64,000 nucleotides of DNA from Pantoea agglomerans (GTDB lineage Bacteria; Pseudomonadota; Gammaproteobacteria; Enterobacterales; Enterobacteriaceae). A program made the position numbers and the translations under genes. Below are positions 31,482 to 43,237 of the stretch, in pieces (the first letter of the stretch is position 1; the number at the start of each line of letters is the position of its first letter). Under the pieces are notes generated by a model that saw only the letters and a list, made by a program, of their open reading frames with translations, did not search any database and was not told the DNA's origin. Location: contig NZ_CP083809.1 in the NCBI RefSeq assembly GCF_020149765.1, positions 3,224,001 to 3,288,000 of the forward strand, read 5' to 3'.

Positions 31482-32438
31482 TTAAGCGTAGCCGTAGCTC
31501 ATCAGGCGCTGATAGCGACGATCGAGCAGCTCTTCAGTGCTCAGGCTGTCGAGATCGGCCAGATCCGCCAGCAGCTGATTTTTCAGCGACAGCGCCATAT
31601 CCACCGGCTGACGGTGCGCGCCGCCCAGCGGTTCAGGGATGATCGAGTCGATCAGCTTCAGCTCTTTCAGACGGTTGGCCGTAATGCCCATCGCTTCTGC
31701 CGCCAGCGGGGCTTTATCCGCGCTTTTCCACAGAATTGAGGCGCAGCCTTCCGGCGAAATCACCGAGTAGGTGCTGTACTGCAGCATATTTACTTTGTCG
31801 CCCACGCCGATCGCCAGCGCGCCGCCTGAGCCGCCTTCGCCGATCACGGTGCAGATAACCGGAATTTTCAGACCGGACATTTCACGCAGGTTGCGCGCGA
31901 TCGCTTCCGACTGTCCACGCTCTTCCGCGCCCACGCCCGGATAGGCACCCGGCGTGTCGATAAAGGTGATCAGCGGCATTTTAAAGCGCTCGGCCATCTC
32001 CATCAGACGCAGCGCTTTGCGGTAGCCTTCCGGCGCCGGCATACCGAAGTTGCGGCGGATTTTCTCTTTGGTTTCGCGACCTTTTTGATGACCAATGATC
32101 ATTACCGGGCGGCCGTCGAGACGGGCGATACCGCCGACAATCGCTTTGTCGTCGGCATAGGCGCGATCGCCAGCCAGCTCGTCAAAGTCGTCAAAAGCGT
32201 TGCGAACGTAGTCAAGCGTGTAAGGACGCAGCGGATGGCGCGCCAGCTGCGCGACCTGCCATGCGCCCAAATCGGCGAAGATTTTACGGGTCAGCTCAAC
32301 GCTTTTCTCGCGCAGGCGCTGTACCTCTTCATCCAGATTAATGTGTTTATCATCCTGACGACCAATCGACGTAAGCGAATCAATTTTCGCTTCAAGTTCC
32401 GCGATCGGCTGTTCAAAATCCAGGTAATTAAGACTCAT
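31482..32438 (-). CDS. accA: Acetyl-CoA carboxylase carboxyltransferase subunit alpha
   Basis: The 318-residue protein is the alpha half of the carboxyltransferase that makes malonyl-CoA with AccD. Landmarks include [19 protein letters not shown] at the N-terminus, the [12 protein letters not shown] stretch and the crotonase-like oxyanion region around [14 protein letters not shown]. It starts 12 bases after dnaE. Its stop codon lies inside a 16-base perfect palindrome (31476-31491). Confidence 0.98.
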   Translation of the reverse strand: MSLNYLDFEQPIAELEAKIDSLTSIGRQDDKHINLDEEVQRLREKSVELTRKIFADLGAWQVAQLARHPLRPYTLDYVRNAFDDFDELAGDRAYADDKAIVGGIARLDGRPVMIIGHQKGRETKEKIRRNFGMPAPEGYRKALRLMEMAERFKMPLITFIDTPGAYPGVGAEERGQSEAIARNLREMSGLKIPVICTVIGEGGSGGALAIGVGDKVNMLQYSTYSVISPEGCASILWKSADKAPLAAEAMGITANRLKELKLIDSIIPEPLGGAHRQPVDMALSLKNQLLADLADLDSLSTEELLDRRYQRLMSYGYA

Positions 32439-32450
32439 AATGTTCCTGTT

Positions 32451-35400
32451 TTAGTCAAACTCCAGTTCAACCTGCTCCGACCCTATCAACGAACGCAGTT
32501 CGTTGAGCAGGCGATCGCTGGGCGAAATACGCCACGCTGCACCAAAGCGTAGCTTCGCTCGCGCGTCGGCTCTCTGATAGTAGAGATTCACCGGAATCGT
32601 CCCCGAGCGATGGGGCTCGAGAGACTGGCGGAGCCGGTTTAATAGCTGGTCATCAATTTGCCTGTCCGTCAGCGAGATAGCAAGTCCGCGCGCGTATTTT
32701 TCGCGCGCTTCGTCAATGTCCATGACTTCCCGGGCGGTCATTTTAAGGCCGCCGCTGAAGTCATCAAAGCTGACCTGTCCGCTGACGATCAGGATACGGT
32801 CTTTCTCCAGCAACTGCTGGTATTTATCTAACGCATCGGTAAATAACATCACCTCCAGACGGCCGGAACGGTCGTCCAGAGTACAGATACCAATTCGGTT
32901 GCCGCGCTTGGTCACCATCACGCGCGCCGCCACCACCAGACCGGCAGCAACGGTAATTTTACCACGCTCGGTGGGATGCATGTCCTTCAGGCGCATGCCG
33001 CCCACATAGCGTTCAATCTCTTTCAGATACTGATTAATCGGATGGCCGGTGAGATAGAGGCCGAGCGTTTCCCGCTCGCCGTCGAGCTGCACCTGCTCCG
33101 GCCAGGGGGTGACGCTGGCGTAGGATTTCTCAACCTGCTCCGGCTCTTCCGCCAGCACGCCGAACATATCAGCCTGGCCGATCGCCTCTGCTTTCGCGTG
33201 CTGATCCGCCGCCTTCAGCGCGTCGCCAAGCGAACTCATCAGCGCCGCGCGGTGCGGGCCGAGACGATCGAAGGCGCCGGACATGATCAGCTTCTCCATC
33301 ACGCGGCGGTTGATCTTTTTGGTGTCGGTGCGCGCGCAGAGATCGAACAGCTCGCGGAAATAGCCATCCTGGTTGCGCGCCTCGATGATCGCTTCGATCG
33401 GGCCTTCACCAACGCCTTTGATCGCCCCGATGCCGTAAACGATCTCGCCGTCGTCGTTAACGTGGAACTGATAAAGGCCGGAGTTGATATCGGGCGGCAG
33501 CACCTTCAGGCCCATGCGCCAGCACTCATCCACCAGACCGACCACCTTCTCGGTGTTATCCATATCGGCAGTCATTACCGCCGCCATAAACTCGGCCGGA
33601 TAGTGCGCCTTCAGCCATAGCGTCTGGTAAGAAACCAGCGCATAGGCGGCGGAGTGCGATTTGTTAAAGCCGTAGCCGGCGAATTTTTCCACCAGGTCGA
33701 AGATCTTCATCGACAGCTCGCCGTCGATGCCCATGCGTTCCGCGCCCTCTTTAAACACCGAGCGCTGCTTGGCCATCTCTTCCGGTTTCTTTTTACCCAT
33801 TGCGCGGCGCAGCATATCCGCGCCGCCCAGCGTATAGCCGGAGAGCACCTGGGCAATCTGCATTACCTGTTCCTGATAGAGGATAATGCCGTAGGTGGGT
33901 TCCAGCACCGGCTTCAGGCTCTCATGCTGCCACTGAATATCCGGGTAGGAGATCGCCTCGCGCCCGTGCTTACGGTCGATAAAGTTATCTACCATGCCCG
34001 ACTGCAGCGGACCGGGGCGGAACAGCGCCACCAGCGCGATCATATCTTCAAAGCAGTCCGGCTTCAGGCGTTTAATCAGGTCTTTCATGCCGCGCGATTC
34101 AAGCTGGAACACCGCCGTGGTTTCCGCGCGCTGCAGCATGTCGAAGCTCTTTTTATCATCCAGCGGGATAGCGGCGATATCGATCGGCGGCAGCCCCTGC
34201 TTCTCACGGCGCGGGTTGATCATCTTCAGCGCCCAGTCGATGATGGTGAGCGTGCGCAGACCCAGGAAGTCAAACTTCACCAGCCCGGCATACTCCACAT
34301 CGTTCTTGTCGAACTGCGTCACCGGATGGTTGCCGTTTTCGTCGCAGTAGAGCGGCGCAAAGTCGGTGATCTGCGTCGGGGCGATAACCACGCCGCCGGC
34401 GTGCTTGCCAGCGTTACGCGTGACGCCTTCCAGCTTGCGCGCCATGTCAATCAGCGCTTTGACCTCTTCGTCCGCATCATACATTTCCGGCAGCTGCGGC
34501 TCGACGGCGAAGGCCTTCTCCAGCGTCATGCCGGGATCGGGCGGGATCAGCTTGGAGATGCGGTCAACGAAGCCGTACGGATGCCCCAGCACGCGGCCGA
34601 CGTCGCGGATAACCGCTTTCGCCGCCATGGTGCCGAAGGTGATGATCTGCGATACCGCTTCGCGCCCGTACATTTCGGCGACGTGATCGATCACCTGGTC
34701 GCGCTTCTCCATACAGAAGTCGACGTCGAAGTCCGGCATCGAGACGCGTTCCGGGTTCAGGAAGCGTTCGAACAGCAGATCGAACTCCAGCGGATCGAGA
34801 TCGGTGATCTTCAGGGCGTAGGCGACCAGCGAACCGGCGCCGGAGCCGCGTCCCGGCCCGACCGGAATACCGTTATCTTTCGACCACTGGATAAACTCCA
34901 TTACGATCAGGAAGTAGCCGGGGAAGCCCATCTGGTTGATAACGTTAAGCTCAATCTCCAGACGCTCGTCATATTCCGGCCGCTTCTCCGCGCGCACCGC
35001 CGGGTCGGGAAAGAGGAACTCAAGGCGTTCTTCCAGCCCTTCGCGCGACTTCATCACCAGGAAATCTTCGGTGGTCATATCGCCGGTCGGGAACTGCGGC
35101 AGGAAGTACTCGCCGAGGCGCACCGTAACGTTGCAGCGCTTAGCAATCTCTACGCTGTTTTCCAGCGCTTCCGGGATGTCCGAGAAGAGCTCGCACATCT
35201 CCTCTTCGCTGCGCATATATTGCTGAGGACTGTAGTTGCGCGGGCGTTTGGGATCGTCCAGCGTATAGCCGTCATGGATCGCCACGCGGATTTCATGGGC
35301 GTCGAAATCTTCTTCGTTAAGGAAGCAGACCTCATTGGTGGCGACCACCGGCACGCCCTCGGCGATGGCAAGCTCAACCGCAGCGTGCAGATAGCTCTCT

Positions 35401-35933
35401 TCGTCGGCGCGGCCGGTGCGCATCAGTTCGAGGTAGTAGCGATCGGGAAAGTGAGTCTGATAGAAGTCGAGGCACTGCGCCACCAGCGCGCTGTTGCCGC
35501 GCAGCAGGCTGCGGCCCACGTCGCCGCAGCGTCCGCCGGAGAGCAGAATTAATCCTTCGCTCAGCTCCTGCAGCCAGTCGCGATCGATAACCGGGCCGGC
35601 GATGCCGTAGCCGCGCTGGTAAGCGCGCGAGATCAGCAGCGTCAGGTTCTGATAGCCGGTATTGTTGGCGGCCAGCACCGTCAGCTGGGTCAGCTCGTCG
35701 CCCATCAGTTCGCTGGCGACCTTGAAGTCCGCGCCGATAATCGGTTTGATCCCCGCGCCGTGCGCGCTGCCGTAGAAACGCACCAGCCCGCACAGGTTCA
35801 TAAAGTCCGTGATAGCGATGGCCGGCATGCCGAGCGCAGCCGCCTTCTTGACCAGCGGCCCGGTTTTCGCCAGGCCATCGACCATAGAGTAGTCACTGTG
35901 GACACGCAGATGTATAAAACGGGGTTCAGCCAT
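32451..35933 (-). CDS. dnaE: DNA polymerase III alpha subunit
   Basis: The 1160-residue replicative polymerase has the same length as E. coli DnaE. An N-terminal PHP domain ([14 protein letters not shown]), the polymerase palm with the catalytic PDFDVDF Asp pair near residue 400, [16 protein letters not shown], a beta-clamp-binding region and a C-terminal OB domain can be followed in order. It forms the Pol III core with DnaQ, whose gene is 23 kb upstream. It is in the lpxB-rnhB-dnaE-accA arrangement conserved in enterobacteria. Confidence 0.99.
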   Translation of the reverse strand: MAEPRFIHLRVHSDYSMVDGLAKTGPLVKKAAALGMPAIAITDFMNLCGLVRFYGSAHGAGIKPIIGADFKVASELMGDELTQLTVLAANNTGYQNLTLLISRAYQRGYGIAGPVIDRDWLQELSEGLILLSGGRCGDVGRSLLRGNSALVAQCLDFYQTHFPDRYYLELMRTGRADEESYLHAAVELAIAEGVPVVATNEVCFLNEEDFDAHEIRVAIHDGYTLDDPKRPRNYSPQQYMRSEEEMCELFSDIPEALENSVEIAKRCNVTVRLGEYFLPQFPTGDMTTEDFLVMKSREGLEERLEFLFPDPAVRAEKRPEYDERLEIELNVINQMGFPGYFLIVMEFIQWSKDNGIPVGPGRGSGAGSLVAYALKITDLDPLEFDLLFERFLNPERVSMPDFDVDFCMEKRDQVIDHVAEMYGREAVSQIITFGTMAAKAVIRDVGRVLGHPYGFVDRISKLIPPDPGMTLEKAFAVEPQLPEMYDADEEVKALIDMARKLEGVTRNAGKHAGGVVIAPTQITDFAPLYCDENGNHPVTQFDKNDVEYAGLVKFDFLGLRTLTIIDWALKMINPRREKQGLPPIDIAAIPLDDKKSFDMLQRAETTAVFQLESRGMKDLIKRLKPDCFEDMIALVALFRPGPLQSGMVDNFIDRKHGREAISYPDIQWQHESLKPVLEPTYGIILYQEQVMQIAQVLSGYTLGGADMLRRAMGKKKPEEMAKQRSVFKEGAERMGIDGELSMKIFDLVEKFAGYGFNKSHSAAYALVSYQTLWLKAHYPAEFMAAVMTADMDNTEKVVGLVDECWRMGLKVLPPDINSGLYQFHVNDDGEIVYGIGAIKGVGEGPIEAIIEARNQDGYFRELFDLCARTDTKKINRRVMEKLIMSGAFDRLGPHRAALMSSLGDALKAADQHAKAEAIGQADMFGVLAEEPEQVEKSYASVTPWPEQVQLDGERETLGLYLTGHPINQYLKEIERYVGGMRLKDMHPTERGKITVAAGLVVAARVMVTKRGNRIGICTLDDRSGRLEVMLFTDALDKYQQLLEKDRILIVSGQVSFDDFSGGLKMTAREVMDIDEAREKYARGLAISLTDRQIDDQLLNRLRQSLEPHRSGTIPVNLYYQRADARAKLRFGAAWRISPSDRLLNELRSLIGSEQVELEFD

Positions 35934-35964
35934 ATCGGTTTCCGGTTAAAACAGCATCAGGCTA

Positions 35965-36591
35965 TTAAAGCGTAGCTGGCTGGCCAGCGGCCAGGACTTC
36001 AGCGTCGATCAGGGCGTTGCGCACCGGCGCAAAGCTGCGGCGGTGATGCGGCGTGGCGCCGTGCAGCGTCAGTTTTTCCATATGCAGCGCGGTGGGATAG
36101 CCTTTGTGCTGCGCGAAGCCATACTGGGGAAAGAGCCGATCCAGCTCCGCCATTTCGCTGTCGCGGGAGACCTTGGCGATAATCGACGCCGCGCTGATCT
36201 CCGCAACCAGGCTGTCGCCCTTTACCACCGCCTGCGAGGGCATCGGCAGCGTGGGCGTGCGGTTGCCGTCCACCAGCACGAAATCGGGCGTGATGGCCAG
36301 GCCTGCGACCGCGCGCTGCATCGCCAGCATGGTGGCGTGCAGAATATTGAGCCGGTCGATCTCCTCCGGCTCGGCGCGGCCTAAACTCCACGCCAGCGCT
36401 TTTTCTTTAATCTCGTCAAACAGGGCGAGGCGGCGCTTTTCCGACAGTTTCTTCGAGTCCGCCAGCCCCTGAATCGGCCTTGTGGGATCGAGAATAACCG
36501 CCGCCGTGACGACCGCGCCGACCAGCGGGCCGCGGCCCACTTCGTCAACGCCCGCAATCAGGCGGGCATCGGGATAGATAAAATCAGCCAT
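35965..36591 (-). CDS. rnhB: Ribonuclease HII
   Basis: The 208-residue enzyme removes ribonucleotides from DNA. The acidic triad and signature are in [13 protein letters not shown] (Asp and Glu near residues 16-17) and later DFVLVDG. The ATG at 36591 gives MADFIYPD; upstream in-frame sequence belongs to lpxB in another frame and is rejected. It overlaps the lpxB end by 8 bases. It complements RnhA in the same window. Confidence 0.97.
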   Translation of the reverse strand: MADFIYPDARLIAGVDEVGRGPLVGAVVTAAVILDPTRPIQGLADSKKLSEKRRLALFDEIKEKALAWSLGRAEPEEIDRLNILHATMLAMQRAVAGLAITPDFVLVDGNRTPTLPMPSQAVVKGDSLVAEISAASIIAKVSRDSEMAELDRLFPQYGFAQHKGYPTALHMEKLTLHGATPHHRRSFAPVRNALIDAEVLAAGQPATL

Positions 36592-37732
36592 TGGCGATCT
36601 CCAGTACGGCGTCCGCTGCCTGTTCGTCTGCGTTCCAGCGAATCTGCTGATGCAGCTCGCTGAAGGTCGCGAGCAGCGCGTCGCGTTGCGGACCGGCATG
36701 CAGCAGCGGCTCGAGCGCCGCCGCCAGCGCGTGCGGTTCACACTCCTCCTGCAGCAGCTCTTTCACCAGCTCGCGCCCCGCCAGCAGGTTAGGCAGCGAG
36801 ACGTAAGGCGTCTTCACCAGCCGCTTCGCCAGCCAGAAGGTTGAGGGCTTCATACGATAGCCAACCACCATCGGACATTTTGCCAGCATACACTCCAGCG
36901 CGGCGGTGCCGGATGCCAGGATTGCAGCGTCGCTCGCAATCATCGCCTCGCGCCCCTGACCGTCCAGCAGATGCATCGGCACTTCAGGCGCGACCTCCGC
37001 TTTGATCTGTTCGAACTGCGCGCGACGCTTCGCGTTGACCAGCGGCACGACGATTTCCAGCGCCGGATAGCGTACGCGCAGCAGCTGCGCCGCCCGCAGA
37101 AAATCGGCGCTGAGCATCTCCACCTCCGCATGGCGGCTGCCGGGCAGCAGCGCAAGGCAGAGCGCCTCGTCGCTGATGCCCAGCGCGCGGCGCGCGGCGG
37201 ACTTGTCCGGCTGCAGCGGCATCGCATCCGCCATGGTATGGCCGATAAAGCGGCACGGCACGTTAAAGCGATCGTAAAACGCTTTTTCAAAGGGTAAAAA
37301 CGCGAGCACCAGATTGGTATTACGGCCAATCTTAAACACGCGCTTTTGTCGCCACGCCCACACCGATGGGCTGACGTAGTGAATGGTGCGAATGCCGTTA
37401 CGCTTCAGCCGCCCTTCCAGCGTGATATTGAAATCGGGCGCATCGATACCGACGAAGACGTCCGGCTTGAGTTCGGTAAAGCGCTGCGTCAGGTCGCGGC
37501 CGATTTTCATCAGGCGCGGCAGACGGCCGAGCACCTCTACGATGCCCATCACCGCCAGCTCTTCCATCTCATACCAGGTTTCGCAGCCTTCGGCCTGCAT
37601 GCGCGGGCCCGCCACGCCGACGAAGTGAGCGTCGGGATGGCGCGCTTTAAGCGCGCGGATAAGACCGGCGCCGAGAATATCGCCGGAGGTTTCTCCGGCG
37701 ACCAGGGCTATCGTAAGGGGACGCTCTGACAT
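36584..37732 (-). CDS. lpxB: Lipid-A-disaccharide synthase
   Basis: The 382-residue GT19 glycosyltransferase condenses UDP-2,3-diacylglucosamine with lipid X. Landmarks are [46 protein letters not shown] and [10 protein letters not shown]. It follows lpxA after 3 bases, so lpxD-fabZ-lpxA-lpxB form one lipid A unit. Confidence 0.98.
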   Translation of the reverse strand: MSERPLTIALVAGETSGDILGAGLIRALKARHPDAHFVGVAGPRMQAEGCETWYEMEELAVMGIVEVLGRLPRLMKIGRDLTQRFTELKPDVFVGIDAPDFNITLEGRLKRNGIRTIHYVSPSVWAWRQKRVFKIGRNTNLVLAFLPFEKAFYDRFNVPCRFIGHTMADAMPLQPDKSAARRALGISDEALCLALLPGSRHAEVEMLSADFLRAAQLLRVRYPALEIVVPLVNAKRRAQFEQIKAEVAPEVPMHLLDGQGREAMIASDAAILASGTAALECMLAKCPMVVGYRMKPSTFWLAKRLVKTPYVSLPNLLAGRELVKELLQEECEPHALAAALEPLLHAGPQRDALLATFSELHQQIRWNADEQAADAVLEIANG

Positions 37733-37735
37733 GAA

Positions 37736-38524
37736 TTAACGAATCAATCCACGCGTGGAACGAGCGAAGAAGTCGTAGAAGGGCTGCACTTCGCTATGCT
37801 GCTTCGCCAGCGCTTCAATTTCCGGCTTGGCTTCTTCCAGCGTTTTGTTACTGCGGTAGAGCACTTTGTAGGCGTTGCGAATGGCGTGCAGCGCCTCTTT
37901 GCTGAAACCGCGGCGCTTCAGGCCTTCGATATTGATGCCGAACGGCGTCGCGTGGTTGCCCTGCGCGATAACGTACGGCGGCACATCCTGTGCAACGCCT
38001 GAACAACCGCCTACCATTACGTGCGCGCCGATAGTGCACCACTGATGCACCGCCGTCATGCCGCCGATAATCGCGAAGTCGTCCACGGTCACGTGGCCGC
38101 CCAGCGTGGCGTTGTTGGCGAAGATGCAGCGGTTGCCGATCACGCAGTCGTGTGCGATGTGCGCGTTCACCATCAGCAGGTTATCGCTGCCGATAGTGGT
38201 GACGCCGCCGCCCTGTGCGGTGCCGCGATGAATGGTTACGCTTTCGCGGATGCGGTTGCGGTCGCCTACTTCAACGCGCGTCGGCTCGCCGGCGTATTTA
38301 AGATCCTGATTCACTTCGCCGATAGAGGCGAACTGATAGATCTGGTTATCTTTCCCGATACGCGTGTGGCCATTAATGACCACATGCGACTTCAGGACGG
38401 TACCTTCACCGATCTCCACATGCGCGCCGATAAAGCAGAACGGGCCAATGTGAACGTTAGGGCCGATAATGGCCCCTTCTTCGATGACGGAACTGGCATG
38501 TATGGTGGCGGTTGGATCAATCAC
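37736..38524 (-). CDS. lpxA: UDP-N-acetylglucosamine O-acyltransferase
   Basis: The 262-residue left-handed beta-helix acyltransferase performs the first step of lipid A synthesis. Hexapeptide repeats fill the first two thirds and the catalytic His is in the [13 protein letters not shown] segment ([10 protein letters not shown], near residue 125). The start is GTG (38524), as in E. coli. It is 3 bases from fabZ, with which it competes for hydroxyacyl-ACP. Confidence 0.98.
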   Translation of the reverse strand: MIDPTATIHASSVIEEGAIIGPNVHIGPFCFIGAHVEIGEGTVLKSHVVINGHTRIGKDNQIYQFASIGEVNQDLKYAGEPTRVEVGDRNRIRESVTIHRGTAQGGGVTTIGSDNLLMVNAHIAHDCVIGNRCIFANNATLGGHVTVDDFAIIGGMTAVHQWCTIGAHVMVGGCSGVAQDVPPYVIAQGNHATPFGINIEGLKRRGFSKEALHAIRNAYKVLYRSNKTLEEAKPEIEALAKQHSEVQPFYDFFARSTRGLIR

Positions 38525-38527
38525 AGA

Positions 38528-38983
38528 TTATGCCTCCCGGCTACGGGCACACATCATGGTCGCTTCACAGACAATCTTGCCGTCAACGGTAGCAACGCCT
38601 TTAAAACGCGTCAAACCGCGGCGGGTTTTCTCGAAAGTCACTTCCATGATCATTTGATCGCCCGGTACAACCGGACGCTTGAAACGGGCTTCGTCGATGC
38701 CGGCGAAATAGTAGAGCTCGCCCGGCTCCAGTTTACCCACGCTTTTAAACGCCAGGATACCGGTAGCCTGCGCCATCGCTTCGAGGATCAGAACGCCGGG
38801 GAAAATCGGTTTACCAGGGAAATGCCCCTGGAAAAACGGTTCGTTAACAGAGACGTTCTTTACCGCGCGCAGATACTTGTGCTCTTCAAACTCCAGCACG
38901 CGGTCAACCAGCAGAAACGGGTAGCGGTGCGGCAGCAGCTCTAAAATTTCTTCAATTTTCAGAGTATGAGTTTCAGTAGTCAA
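38528..38983 (-). CDS. fabZ: 3-hydroxyacyl-ACP dehydratase FabZ
   Basis: The 151-residue hot-dog-fold dehydratase has the catalytic His in [11 protein letters not shown] and the Glu in the next helix ([11 protein letters not shown]). It serves fatty acid elongation. The start codon is TTG at 38983, as in E. coli, followed by [20 protein letters not shown] 151-base spacer with two hairpins separates it from lpxD. Confidence 0.98.
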   Translation of the reverse strand: MTTETHTLKIEEILELLPHRYPFLLVDRVLEFEEHKYLRAVKNVSVNEPFFQGHFPGKPIFPGVLILEAMAQATGILAFKSVGKLEPGELYYFAGIDEARFKRPVVPGDQMIMEVTFEKTRRGLTRFKGVATVDGKIVCEATMMCARSREA

Positions 38984-39024
38984 AATACTCTTCCTGTCCT
39001 AAAAATCTGATGACATCAATAACA

Positions 39025-39060
39025 CGGCCTGCACAGATCAAAATGATCCTCCGCAGGCCG
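39025..39060 (-). repeat. Nested hairpin in the lpxD-fabZ spacer
   Basis: The outer arms CGGCCTGC and GCAGGCCG (8 bp perfect) enclose an inner GATCA-AAA-TGATC hairpin. No T-run follows, so this is not a simple terminator. It could affect fabZ mRNA level or processing. Confidence 0.6.
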
Positions 39061-39080
39061 AAATCGGTTCAATGGCGCCT

Positions 39081-39114
39081 GGCTTGCCTGCTTAACAGTT
39101 TTTATTAGCAAGCC
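39081..39114 (-). repeat. Second hairpin in the lpxD-fabZ spacer
   Basis: The 7-bp perfect arms GGCTTGC and GCAAGCC have a 20-base loop, located just beyond the lpxD stop. Confidence 0.5.
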
Positions 39115-39134
39115 GGTCGCATGTGGGATGGCGT

Positions 39135-40160
39135 TTAGTCGTCTTTGCCGACCTTCCGCTCGATGGCTTTTAAGCGCTTGCTCATGTCATCGATGTTCAT
39201 CACCAGCGCTGCAGTTTTGCGCCAGGTTTTATTGGGTTGTAGCGGAATGCCCGAGGAGTATACCCCAGGCTCTGTGATAGGACGCATAACCATGCCCATA
39301 CCGGTCACAGTCACCTTGTCACAGATTTCCATATGGCCGTTAATGACGCTGGCACCGCCAATCATACAGTAACGTCCAATTTTCAAACTACCCGCCATGA
39401 TCACACCACCCGCAACCGCGGTATTGTCGCCAATAACCACGTTGTGTGCGATCTGACACTGGTTGTCTATGATAACACCATTGCCGATCAGAGTGTTATC
39501 CAGCGCGCCACGATCGATAGTGGTACAGGCGCCGATTTCTACCCGATCGCCGATAATTACAGCGCCAAGCTGCGGGATTTTCACCCAGTTGCCGCGATCG
39601 TTGGCGTAGCCGAAACCGTCCGCGCCGATCACGGTGCCGGACTGAATCAGACAATCCTGACCGATTTCGATCTCATGGTAGACGGTGACGTTGGCCCAGA
39701 GGCGGCTGTTGTTGCCGATGCGCGTCTTTTTACCGACGAAGCAGCCCGCGCCAATCACCACGTTGTCACCCAGCACCACGTCCGACTCGATCACCGCGTT
39801 GGCGCCGACAGAGACGTTTTGCCCCAGCGTCGCGCTGGGATCGATTACCGCGCTGGGCGCGATATTCTGCGCAGGCTGCGGCGTGGTATCCAGCAGCTGA
39901 GCCATGCGCGCATAGGTCAGATAGGGATTCTTCACCACCAGCGCGGCCGAGTGACACCACTCCAGATCCGCTTCCGTCAGCACCACGGCCGATGCCTGAC
40001 ACTGGACGAGCTGCTCGCGGTAGCGGCTGTTGCTAAGAAATGTGATTTGGCCGGTTTGGGCGGATTGCATAGAAGCAATGCCGGAGATGGCGATATCGCC
40101 ATCTCCGTGCAATTCTGCATCCAACTGCTGGGCTAAATCAGCCAGTCGAATTGATGACAT
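39135..40160 (-). CDS. lpxD: UDP-3-O-(3-hydroxymyristoyl)glucosamine N-acyltransferase
   Basis: The 341-residue beta-helix acyltransferase carries out the third step of lipid A synthesis. It has an N-terminal uridine-binding domain, then hexapeptide repeats ([14 protein letters not shown] onward), the catalytic His in [14 protein letters not shown] and a C-terminal helix. It starts 3 bases after skp, in the bamA-skp-lpxD order of enterobacteria. Confidence 0.98.
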   Translation of the reverse strand: MSSIRLADLAQQLDAELHGDGDIAISGIASMQSAQTGQITFLSNSRYREQLVQCQASAVVLTEADLEWCHSAALVVKNPYLTYARMAQLLDTTPQPAQNIAPSAVIDPSATLGQNVSVGANAVIESDVVLGDNVVIGAGCFVGKKTRIGNNSRLWANVTVYHEIEIGQDCLIQSGTVIGADGFGYANDRGNWVKIPQLGAVIIGDRVEIGACTTIDRGALDNTLIGNGVIIDNQCQIAHNVVIGDNTAVAGGVIMAGSLKIGRYCMIGGASVINGHMEICDKVTVTGMGMVMRPITEPGVYSSGIPLQPNKTWRKTAALVMNIDDMSKRLKAIERKVGKDD

Positions 40161-40163
40161 CGA

Positions 40164-40661
40164 TTATTTAACCTGTTTCAGCACGTCAGCGGTAATATCT
40201 TTCGCGTTCGCTGCGTAAGCTACGGCGTTGGCGTCGATCACCACGTCATAACCTTCGTCGCTCGCCACTTTCTTCACGGCGTCCTGAATACGGCTCAGCA
40301 GCTTGTTGCGCTCTTCCATCTGACGACGACGGTTATCCTGCTCAAAAGCCTGCGCTTTTGAAGAGAACGCTTCACGCTGCGACATGACATCTTTCTCCAT
40401 GCGGCTGCGCTCGCTGGCCTTCATGGTTGAACCGTCGCGCTGCAGGCGCTGCATTTTGGTCTGCAGGTCGCGTTCCTGGCTCTGCAGCTCGGTTGCGCGG
40501 CCTTTAAACTCGTTTTCCAGCTGTTTAGCAACGGTCGCACGCTGCGGTAACTGTTGGAAAATGCTGGACACGTTTACCACTGCGATTTTGTCAGCAGCCT
40601 GAGCGCCTGCGGATACAGCTAAAGCAAGACCCAGTCCTGCGGCACACAACAACTTTTTCAC
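40164..40661 (-). CDS. skp: Periplasmic chaperone Skp (OmpH)
   Basis: The 165-residue protein has a signal peptide cleaved near AQA-AD (residue 22) and a long helical tentacle region (about 45-125) rich in Lys, Arg, Glu and Gln. It forms a trimer that holds unfolded outer-membrane proteins for BamA. The start is GTG (40661), as in E. coli. It lies between bamA and lpxD. Confidence 0.97.
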   Translation of the reverse strand: MKKLLCAAGLGLALAVSAGAQAADKIAVVNVSSIFQQLPQRATVAKQLENEFKGRATELQSQERDLQTKMQRLQRDGSTMKASERSRMEKDVMSQREAFSSKAQAFEQDNRRRQMEERNKLLSRIQDAVKKVASDEGYDVVIDANAVAYAANAKDITADVLKQVK

Positions 40662-40774
40662 TATAAACTCCTTACCATCAACGTTTGTGTCAGCGACACA
40701 GTGTTTGCTCCGAACCGCCTGAAAAACCGCGGTTCGGTAGCAAGACTTCAGCTTATGCTTCCTTGCTCAGAACC

Positions 40775-43186
40775 TTACCAGGTTTTACCAATGTTAAACT
40801 GGAACTGTTCTGATTTATCCCCTTCCACTTTTTTGACCGGCTGGGCATAGGAGAAGACCAGCGGCCCCAGCGGGGACATCCACTGCAGCGCAATACCGCT
40901 TGAAACGCGGATATTGTTTGGATCGCTATAGTCCGGGATGCCAGCGGCACGGGTTTCAGCCGTATTCTCCCACTTGGTGTCCCAGACGGTACCCGCATCC
41001 ACGAACAGCGAAGTTCGTACCGAGTTAGCATATTTTTCGCTCAGGAACGGCGTCGGGGTAATCAGCTCCAGGCTGGCCACCGCCATCGCATTGCCCCCGA
41101 CCGCATCGTCCGACTTACAGATGCCGTTCGGATCGCTCAGCGTACAGGTTGATGAGCGGTCGTTCAGGTAGGCTGCTTTTGGACCGATGGTGTTGGAGCG
41201 GAAGCCGCGCACCGTGCTGGAGCCGCCCGCATAGAAGTTCTCATAGAACGGCATCTCTTTGCCGCCCAGACCATCGCCGTAGCCGACGCGGCCGCGGCCT
41301 AACAGCACCCAGGTGCGATCGCGGTTCAGCGGCACGTACTGCTGGGTATCCAGCGTCGCTTTATAGAAGCTATTGTCGGAGCCCGGAATCGTGACCTTAC
41401 CGTTCAGGTTGGTACGGTTACCCGCGGTCGGGAAGAAGCCGCGATCGAGGGTGTTGTATGTCCAGCCGTAGTTAAAGGTAAAGTCATCCGCGGAGAAATC
41501 GCCTTTATCGTTAAGCTCCTGCGGCTTGCCGACCGAGTCGAGATAGCGCCACATCGCCACCTGCGGCTGCATGTTGGAGAGGTCGTTATGGACATAGCCC
41601 AGACCCACGCGCAGCGTGTTGTTTTCGTTGACCGGGAAGCCCAGGGTGCCGTCTACGCCGTAACTCTTGTTGGTGTAGTCCGACAGGTCCGCATCGTCCG
41701 CTTTAAAGTCGTTGTAGAAGACGCGGCCGCCCAGGCTCACGCCATCTACCGTAAAGTACGGATCGGTCAGCGAGAACTCGGCATAGGTCTGGTAATCATT
41801 CTTGGTACCGCTGATGCTTACCGTGTTGCCGGTGCCGAGCCAGTTATCCTGGGTTACGCCGACCTGGAAGCTGACGCCGCTTTCGGTGCCGTAGCCGACG
41901 CCGAAGTTAAAGGTACCGGTATTGCGCTCTTTTACTTTGTAGACCACATCTACCTGATCGGGCGCACCCGGCACGCGCTGGGTATCCACGTCGACGGTTT
42001 CAAAGTAGCCGGTACGGTTCAGGCGCTCTTTACCCTGCTCTACCAGGTCGCTGCCCAGCCATGCACCTTCCATCTGACGCATTTCGCGACGCAGCACCGC
42101 ATCTTTCGAGGTGTCGTTGCCTTCGAAGCGCACTTTACGCACGTAGTAGCGGTTGCCGGCGTCCACGCTGATATGCAGCTTCACCGTTTTGTCGGCGTCG
42201 TTGATTTCCGGCTGCGTCATCACGCGCGGATAGGCGTAGCCGTAGCGGCCCAGCAGCTTCTTGATGTCATCTTCCATCTGGGTAACTTTGGTGCCGTTAT
42301 AGAGCTCGCCCGATGGAATTTGTGTCAGATGTTCGATTTCTGCCGAGTGGCCCGCCATACTGCCGTTGACGATCACGCCGGCGATTTTGTACTGCTCGCC
42401 CTCGGTGATGTTAACGGTGATATAGATGCCTTTTTTATCCGGCGTCAGGCTGACCTGCGTGGAATCGATGTTGAAGCGCGCATAGCCGCGATCGAGATAG
42501 AAGCTGCGCAGGGTTTCAAGGTCGCCCGCCAGTTTTTGCTTCTGATATTTGCGATCGCCCACCACGTTCCACCACGGCACTTCGTCGCGCAGCTGGAAGC
42601 GAGAGATCAGCTCGTCAGAGCTAAACGCCTTATTGCCGACGATGTTAATCTGCTGAATCTTGGCAGAGACGCCCTCGGTGAAGACCAGTTTCAGGTCGAC
42701 GCGGTTGCGCGGCAGCGGCGTCACCACCGCCTTCACGTTGGCGGTATATTTACCGACGCTGTAGTAGAAATCCTCCAGTCCCTTCTCAATCGAGGAGATG
42801 GTGGTGCGGTCCAGGGCTTCGCCTACGCGTACGCCAGAGGCCTCAAGGTTCTGCTTGAGCTGCTCCTCTTTCACCGCTTTGTTGCCGGTAAAGGTAATGC
42901 TGGCAATGGTAGGACGTTCTTTAACCTGAACAATCAGCGTAGTTCCGTCGCGCAGGACCTGAACATCCTCAAAGTTGCCGGTAGCGAAGAGTGAACGAAT
43001 GGTATTTTTGACATCTTCGTCATTAACCGTATCGCCCACTCGTACCGGCATGCTCAGCAGAGCCGCGCCGACGGCGACTCGCTGCAGCCCTTCGAAATGA
43101 ATATCCTTCACCACGAAATCGTCTGCACCGTAAACGGTGGCGCTGCTAAACAGCAGCGACGCTATGAGCAACTTTTTCATCGCCAT
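40775..43186 (-). CDS. bamA: Outer-membrane protein assembly factor BamA
   Basis: The 803-residue Omp85 protein has a signal peptide ending VYGA near residue 20, five POTRA domains to about residue 420 and a C-terminal beta-barrel ending in the aromatic signature FQFNIGKTW. The barrel lid motif region [15 protein letters not shown] is present. The ATG at 43186 (MAMKKLLIA) reproduces the E. coli start; the longer frame is rejected. It follows rseP by 51 bases. Confidence 0.99.
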   Translation of the reverse strand: MAMKKLLIASLLFSSATVYGADDFVVKDIHFEGLQRVAVGAALLSMPVRVGDTVNDEDVKNTIRSLFATGNFEDVQVLRDGTTLIVQVKERPTIASITFTGNKAVKEEQLKQNLEASGVRVGEALDRTTISSIEKGLEDFYYSVGKYTANVKAVVTPLPRNRVDLKLVFTEGVSAKIQQINIVGNKAFSSDELISRFQLRDEVPWWNVVGDRKYQKQKLAGDLETLRSFYLDRGYARFNIDSTQVSLTPDKKGIYITVNITEGEQYKIAGVIVNGSMAGHSAEIEHLTQIPSGELYNGTKVTQMEDDIKKLLGRYGYAYPRVMTQPEINDADKTVKLHISVDAGNRYYVRKVRFEGNDTSKDAVLRREMRQMEGAWLGSDLVEQGKERLNRTGYFETVDVDTQRVPGAPDQVDVVYKVKERNTGTFNFGVGYGTESGVSFQVGVTQDNWLGTGNTVSISGTKNDYQTYAEFSLTDPYFTVDGVSLGGRVFYNDFKADDADLSDYTNKSYGVDGTLGFPVNENNTLRVGLGYVHNDLSNMQPQVAMWRYLDSVGKPQELNDKGDFSADDFTFNYGWTYNTLDRGFFPTAGNRTNLNGKVTIPGSDNSFYKATLDTQQYVPLNRDRTWVLLGRGRVGYGDGLGGKEMPFYENFYAGGSSTVRGFRSNTIGPKAAYLNDRSSTCTLSDPNGICKSDDAVGGNAMAVASLELITPTPFLSEKYANSVRTSLFVDAGTVWDTKWENTAETRAAGIPDYSDPNNIRVSSGIALQWMSPLGPLVFSYAQPVKKVEGDKSEQFQFNIGKTW

Positions 43187-43237
43187 CGTTATTATGCGTT
43201 TTCCTAACACATCCCGCGTCTGTCTGCGTTCCAGCGA

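Noticed and set aside
31476..31491. 16-base perfect palindrome across the accA stop codon
   Set aside because: It could be a binding site, but it falls within codons for the conserved C-terminus next to a strong terminator, and one occurrence gives no support for function.
33654..35552. 632-codon open frame antisense to dnaE
   Set aside because: It is a high-GC shadow of dnaE with biased composition (many His, Arg, Gln) and no domain pattern. dnaE is unambiguous on the other strand.
41588..42994. 468-codon open frame antisense to bamA
   Set aside because: It lies entirely within bamA, looks like shadow composition and has no ribosome-binding site or neighbour logic.
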